11,327 bases of DNA, from positions 1-11,327 of the forward strand of contig DAHWFG010000555.1 of the NCBI GenBank assembly GCA_027325115.1, in the 5' to 3' direction. Made by a program: the position numbers and the translations under genes. Positions 7,885-11,327 of this stretch are shown in pieces; positions within the stretch are counted from its first letter, which is position 1, and every line of letters begins with the position of its first letter. Source of the DNA: JAKBCQ01 sp021807585 (GTDB lineage Bacteria; Planctomycetota; Planctomycetia; Isosphaerales; Isosphaeraceae). The notes under the pieces are model-generated. The model was given only the letters and a program-made list of their open reading frames with translations. It had not been told where the DNA came from and did not search any database.

Positions 7885-9366
7885 GTGAATGGTCGTATCG
7901 CGAGGGTCGCGGTCGGGTTGGGATTCGTCTTCGTCGTCTCGGTTGGAGTGATCGTCGCCGAGGGGTATCGCGTCGGTCGGCCCGGTTATCGTGTCGACAA
8001 CCCCACGGCCCGCATGCGTCCTCACACGCGCCACACCGATCACTCCGCGCTCGTTCAAGGTCCATTCGGCGACGGACCCTCGGTTACAAAAGCGTGCCTC
8101 AAATGCCACCCCTCGGCCGCCCAGGAGGTGATGGCCACGTCGCACTGGTCTTGGCTCGGTCAAAAAACCGCGATTCCGGAGCACGGCGTGCACGCCAGGA
8201 TCGGCAAGGCGAACCTGATCAACAACTTTTGTATCGGCGTTCAACCGAACATATCTCACTGCACTTATTGTCACGCGGGCTACGGTTGGACCGACGTCTC
8301 GTTCGATTTTAAAAAACAAGAAAATGTTGATTGTCTAATTTGTCATGATACGACGGGGAGTTATCGGAAAGATCCCGATCGGGGCGGGATCGTCGCCGCG
8401 GGGGTCGATCTGGTTGCGACGGCGAAGAAAGTCGGCGTTCCCACGCGGCGCAATTGCGGCTTTTGCCACTTCGCCGGCGGCGGGGGAGACGCCGTCAAGC
8501 ACGGCGATCTCGACGGCACGATGTTCTTCCCCACCGAACGTATCGATATCCATATGGGTAAACTGGACTTTAGTTGTCAGCAATGCCATCGAACGACGCA
8601 TCACAATATCCCGGGACGGTCGATGTCGGTGAGCGTCGACGATACGAACCGCGTGTCGTGCGTCGACTGCCACGCTTCCGCGCCTCACAAAGACGATCGC
8701 TTGAACAATCATATCAAGACGGTCGCGTGCCAGACGTGTCACATTCCCAGGATGGCGATCGAGGCCGCGACCAAGATGTCGTGGGATTGGTCGGTCGCGG
8801 GACACGACCCCGAGCCTGGAACCGACCCCCATTTGTATTCAAAAAAACGGGGCGCGTTCACATTCGCACGCAACGTGGCGCCCGAATATTACTGGTATAA
8901 CGGGTCGGCCGATCGATACCTGACGGGAGATCCAATCGACCCCTCGCAGACGACGCGGATCAATTATCCCAGGGGGAATTCGCGCGACCCCCGCGCCCGC
9001 ATCTGGCCGTTCAAGGTTCATCGCGGCAAACAACCATATGATCAAAAAAATAAATATTTATTAGTTCCTCGAACCGAGGGGAAAGAGGGCTTTTGGGACG
9101 AGTTCAATTGGGACAAGGCGCTCAGGCTCGGTTCGGAGGCGACGGGGCTCGCTTACAGCGGACAATACGGATTCGCCGCGACCGAGATGTACTGGCCGCT
9201 TTCGCATATGGTTGCGGGGAAAGAGAAGGCGCTTCAGTGTGTCGATTGCCACGGCGAACGGGGGCGTTTGAACTGGCGGGCGCTCGGCTACGAGGGAGAT
9301 CCCGCGTTTCGCGGAACCCGCACGCCGACCCTCGCCGCGGATCGCGACGGGGAGGACGCAAAGTGA
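7885..9366 (+). CDS. Octaheme c-type cytochrome, OTR family
   Basis: The 493-residue protein carries eight CxxCH motifs, at Cys 71, 126, 150, 191, 231, 259, 282 and 452. It resembles octaheme tetrathionate reductase, whose Shewanella member reduces tetrathionate, nitrite and hydroxylamine. Family-like stretches are NNFCIGVQPN before the second motif (with non-heme C116), CHAGYGW, and NVDCLICHDTTGSY around the third. Length and the long gap between motifs 7 and 8 also fit. OTR-type catalytic heme has a lysine as distal ligand; I cannot assign it here, though K162 shortly after motif 3 is a candidate. Residues 5-25 are a signal peptide or membrane anchor, so the hemes lie outside the cytoplasm. 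It starts at GTG after AAGGA (7871-7875). The TGA overlaps the next gene's GTG by 4 bp. The physiological substrate is unknown. Confidence 0.93.
   Translation: MNGRIARVAVGLGFVFVVSVGVIVAEGYRVGRPGYRVDNPTARMRPHTRHTDHSALVQGPFGDGPSVTKACLKCHPSAAQEVMATSHWSWLGQKTAIPEHGVHARIGKANLINNFCIGVQPNISHCTYCHAGYGWTDVSFDFKKQENVDCLICHDTTGSYRKDPDRGGIVAAGVDLVATAKKVGVPTRRNCGFCHFAGGGGDAVKHGDLDGTMFFPTERIDIHMGKLDFSCQQCHRTTHHNIPGRSMSVSVDDTNRVSCVDCHASAPHKDDRLNNHIKTVACQTCHIPRMAIEAATKMSWDWSVAGHDPEPGTDPHLYSKKRGAFTFARNVAPEYYWYNGSADRYLTGDPIDPSQTTRINYPRGNSRDPRARIWPFKVHRGKQPYDQKNKYLLVPRTEGKEGFWDEFNWDKALRLGSEATGLAYSGQYGFAATEMYWPLSHMVAGKEKALQCVDCHGERGRLNWRALGYEGDPAFRGTRTPTLAADRDGEDAK
9349..9355 (+). promoter_or_regulatory. Ribosome-binding site fixing the heptaheme start
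   Basis: GGGGAGG lies 7 nt before the GTG at 9363 and inside the end of the octaheme gene. It decides the start: the heptaheme reading frame stays open upstream to 9093, but that extension is in another frame of the octaheme gene and would bury the signal peptide. Confidence 0.8.
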
Positions 9367-11327
9367 CCCGATGCGCATCAAGGATCTACATCCTTTTGAC
9401 GTTCGCTTTGGGATCGATCGCTTCGGTTCGCGCCGCGGAAAGACCCGACCGGCGCGTCGGTTCCCTCGCGGGCGTCGCCGAGTCGGCTTCACCCCGATCG
9501 ATGCATCCCAAATTCAAAATGCTCGACACGCGGGGAAACCCCGTCGTTCAATCGGGCGCTCCGGTATCGACGATGCGAACGTGCGGGGCGTGTCATGATA
9601 CGCCATATATCGAGGCGCACAATTATCATGCCGACGCGGGATCGAGCGAGCGCGTTCCGGCGGGGAAGGCCGCCGACGGTCGTCCGTGGGATGTCGGCCC
9701 CGGCCTTTTCGGCCGCTGGGATTCGCAAAGTTACGCGCCGAGCGGTCCCGCTCTCGACGTGCGCGATTGGCTCAGACGATTGGGCGATCGTCACGTCGGC
9801 GGAGGGCCGGCGCGATCGGCGGGCGTCGAACTCGATTGCTTTATCTGCCACATCGCCTCGCCCGATATCAACGCGCGGCGCGATGCGCTCAAGGCCGGCT
9901 CGTTCGATTGGGCGAACACCGCGACGCTCGCTTCCACACGTGTTGTAAAAAAAGAAGTCGACGGTTGGAAATGGAACACGCGGGCGTTTTCGTCCGAAGG
10001 CGAGCCGATCGTTGAAGAACTGATCCCCCGGCTCTCGTCGAGTAAGAACTGCGGGCTCTGCCACGGGCTCGTAACCGACGGGTTGAAACCGCTCGTTCTT
10101 CCTTCAGATACGCGGGTTTGGGGGCTTGAAACCAAAGGACAAATCTTCTCGCCGCAACGACTCAAAGATTCGGGTTTGAATCTTATGAATAAGGATCATT
10201 TGGCGCGATCGTTCGACGTTCATGCCGAACGTTTGCTTGAATGTTCTAGTTGTCATAACACGATCAACAATCCCGCGTTTTTTTCGGGGGTTGCGCGCGA
10301 TCGGCCGAGTCATCTCGTTTTTGAGCCTCGTCGGCTCGACCTCGGCGAATATCTGGCGCGTCCCGATCACGATCTCGCCAAGGGGAACACGGCGCAGGGG
10401 ACCTCGGCGCGACGGTTCGCGGGGACGATGCGCCGTTGCGAAAACTGCCACGATCCCGCCGCCGGGCACGATTGGCTCGCATACCCGCGCCGGCATATGC
10501 GGGCGATCAACTGCGAGACGTGTCACATCCCGCGCGTCTACGCTCCCGCGCGATCGCGGACCGACTGGACGTTCCCCGATCGATCGGGCGAGCCGCGCGT
10601 CGCGTACCGCTCGGCTCGGGGCGATCCGCATCGCGCATCGACCCCCCTCGCAGGGTTCGAGCCCGTTTTACTTCCCCGAATCGAACTCGACGGGTCGCGC
10701 AAGCTCACCCCCTATAATCTGATCTCCACATGGTATTGGACCGCGGGCGATCCTCCCGCGCCGATTGATCTCGCTATCTTGAAAAAAGCAATTTATCATA
10801 AAAATGATTATCGACCCGAGGTGAAGGCGATTTTGGACGATAACCGCGACGGCGAGGTGGAGGCCTCCGAGGAGCGACTCGATACGGCCGCGAAGGCCGA
10901 GGTCGTCGCGGGAGTTTTAAAATCGCTGGGATTGATCAACCCGCGGATTCGAGGGGAGATTCAGCCGTACGATCTGCATCATGGAACGACCTCGGGAGAA
11001 TACGCGACGCGTCGCTGCGTCGATTGTCACGGCGAACGATCACGGCTGACCAAACCGATCGATCTCTCCGAATACATCCCGGGAGGCGCGGGCGCTTCAC
11101 CCGTCGTCGTCGCCGACGCGAACGTCGTCTGGAACGGCGAACTCGCGGCCGATCGCTCGGGACGTTTAAGTTACATACCCCGACCGGCCGCATCCAATCT
11201 CTATATAATGGGTCGTGATCGCCGTCGATTCGTCGACGCGGCGGGGATCGCGGTCAATCTCGCCGCGGTTCTCGGCGTTTTGATTCACGGCGGGTTGCGG
11301 GTCCGCGCGGCGCGAAAGGCGAAATAA
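9363..11327 (+). CDS. Heptaheme membrane-anchored c-type cytochrome
   Basis: The 654-residue protein has seven CxxCH motifs, at Cys 74, 159, 230, 294, 359, 384 and 552. A signal peptide (about 1-24, ending VRA) exports it. A C-terminal helix (about 624-645, containing H642) followed by RVRAARKAK anchors it with the basic tail in the cytoplasm. Residues 492-503 form a canonical EF-hand loop (D492, N494, D496, G497, V499, E503), suggesting a bound calcium ion. GTG 9363 is chosen over upstream in-frame starts because GGGGAGG precedes it and a signal peptide follows directly. It overlaps the octaheme stop by 4 bp (GTGA), implying translational coupling. It probably passes electrons between the membrane and the octaheme protein. 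I recognise it as a multiheme cytochrome but cannot name a characterised family. Its stop codon is the last base triplet of the window, so later operon genes are unseen. Confidence 0.9.
   Translation: MTRCASRIYILLTFALGSIASVRAAERPDRRVGSLAGVAESASPRSMHPKFKMLDTRGNPVVQSGAPVSTMRTCGACHDTPYIEAHNYHADAGSSERVPAGKAADGRPWDVGPGLFGRWDSQSYAPSGPALDVRDWLRRLGDRHVGGGPARSAGVELDCFICHIASPDINARRDALKAGSFDWANTATLASTRVVKKEVDGWKWNTRAFSSEGEPIVEELIPRLSSSKNCGLCHGLVTDGLKPLVLPSDTRVWGLETKGQIFSPQRLKDSGLNLMNKDHLARSFDVHAERLLECSSCHNTINNPAFFSGVARDRPSHLVFEPRRLDLGEYLARPDHDLAKGNTAQGTSARRFAGTMRRCENCHDPAAGHDWLAYPRRHMRAINCETCHIPRVYAPARSRTDWTFPDRSGEPRVAYRSARGDPHRASTPLAGFEPVLLPRIELDGSRKLTPYNLISTWYWTAGDPPAPIDLAILKKAIYHKNDYRPEVKAILDDNRDGEVEASEERLDTAAKAEVVAGVLKSLGLINPRIRGEIQPYDLHHGTTSGEYATRRCVDCHGERSRLTKPIDLSEYIPGGAGASPVVVADANVVWNGELAADRSGRLSYIPRPAASNLYIMGRDRRRFVDAAGIAVNLAAVLGVLIHGGLRVRAARKAK

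Noticed and set aside
9093..9362. Upstream extension of the heptaheme reading frame
   Set aside because: It lies within the octaheme gene in another frame. The GTG at 9363 has a strong ribosome-binding site and is followed at once by a signal peptide.

Overview
The window looks like a piece of a Planctomycetota chromosome. The paired genes at its left end, one carrying PSCyt1, DUF1549 and DUF1553 domains and the other DUF1501, are a planctomycete hallmark. The DNA is GC-rich, with many CGATCG-type words. The precise lineage cannot be settled from sequence alone; something near the Isosphaeraceae is only a guess.

Layout: (1) 1-526 holds no convincing gene. Its first ~190 bases carry a ~57-bp tandem cassette with GC-rich hairpins. 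(2) 527-4507 (+) is the two-gene unit PSCyt1/DUF1549/DUF1553 followed by DUF1501, 24 bp apart. (3) 4508-4565 is a short convergent gap with a 10-bp stem-loop. (4) 7610-4566 (-) is a two-gene ferrous-iron uptake operon: a signal peptide-cupredoxin-FTR1 permease fusion, then a P19/FtrA-like periplasmic iron-binding protein anchored by an N-terminal helix. (5) 7611-7884 is a divergent control region. It holds a strong sigma70-type promoter firing leftward and a 17-bp Fur-box-like inverted repeat placed at its expected transcription start. (6) 7885-11327 (+) encodes two multiheme c-type cytochromes, an octaheme protein of the tetrathionate-reductase (OTR) family and a heptaheme membrane-anchored partner. 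They are joined by a 4-bp GTGA start/stop overlap.

How they may work together: the leftward operon looks like a compact version of the Ftr/Fet ferrous-iron importers. In those systems a periplasmic P19-like protein presents iron, a copper protein oxidises it, and FTR1 moves Fe3+ inward; here the copper protein and permease are one polypeptide. The rightward operon would make an extracytoplasmic electron-transfer complex with 15 predicted hemes per octaheme-heptaheme pair. Its neighbour supplying iron could be functional linkage or coincidence. A quinol-oxidising membrane partner would be expected just beyond the right edge, since the window stops exactly at the heptaheme stop codon.

Nothing here is clearly a new system. 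The most informative points are the cupredoxin-FTR1 fusion, the promoter/operator arrangement, and the coupled octaheme-heptaheme pair with a shared C-terminal module.
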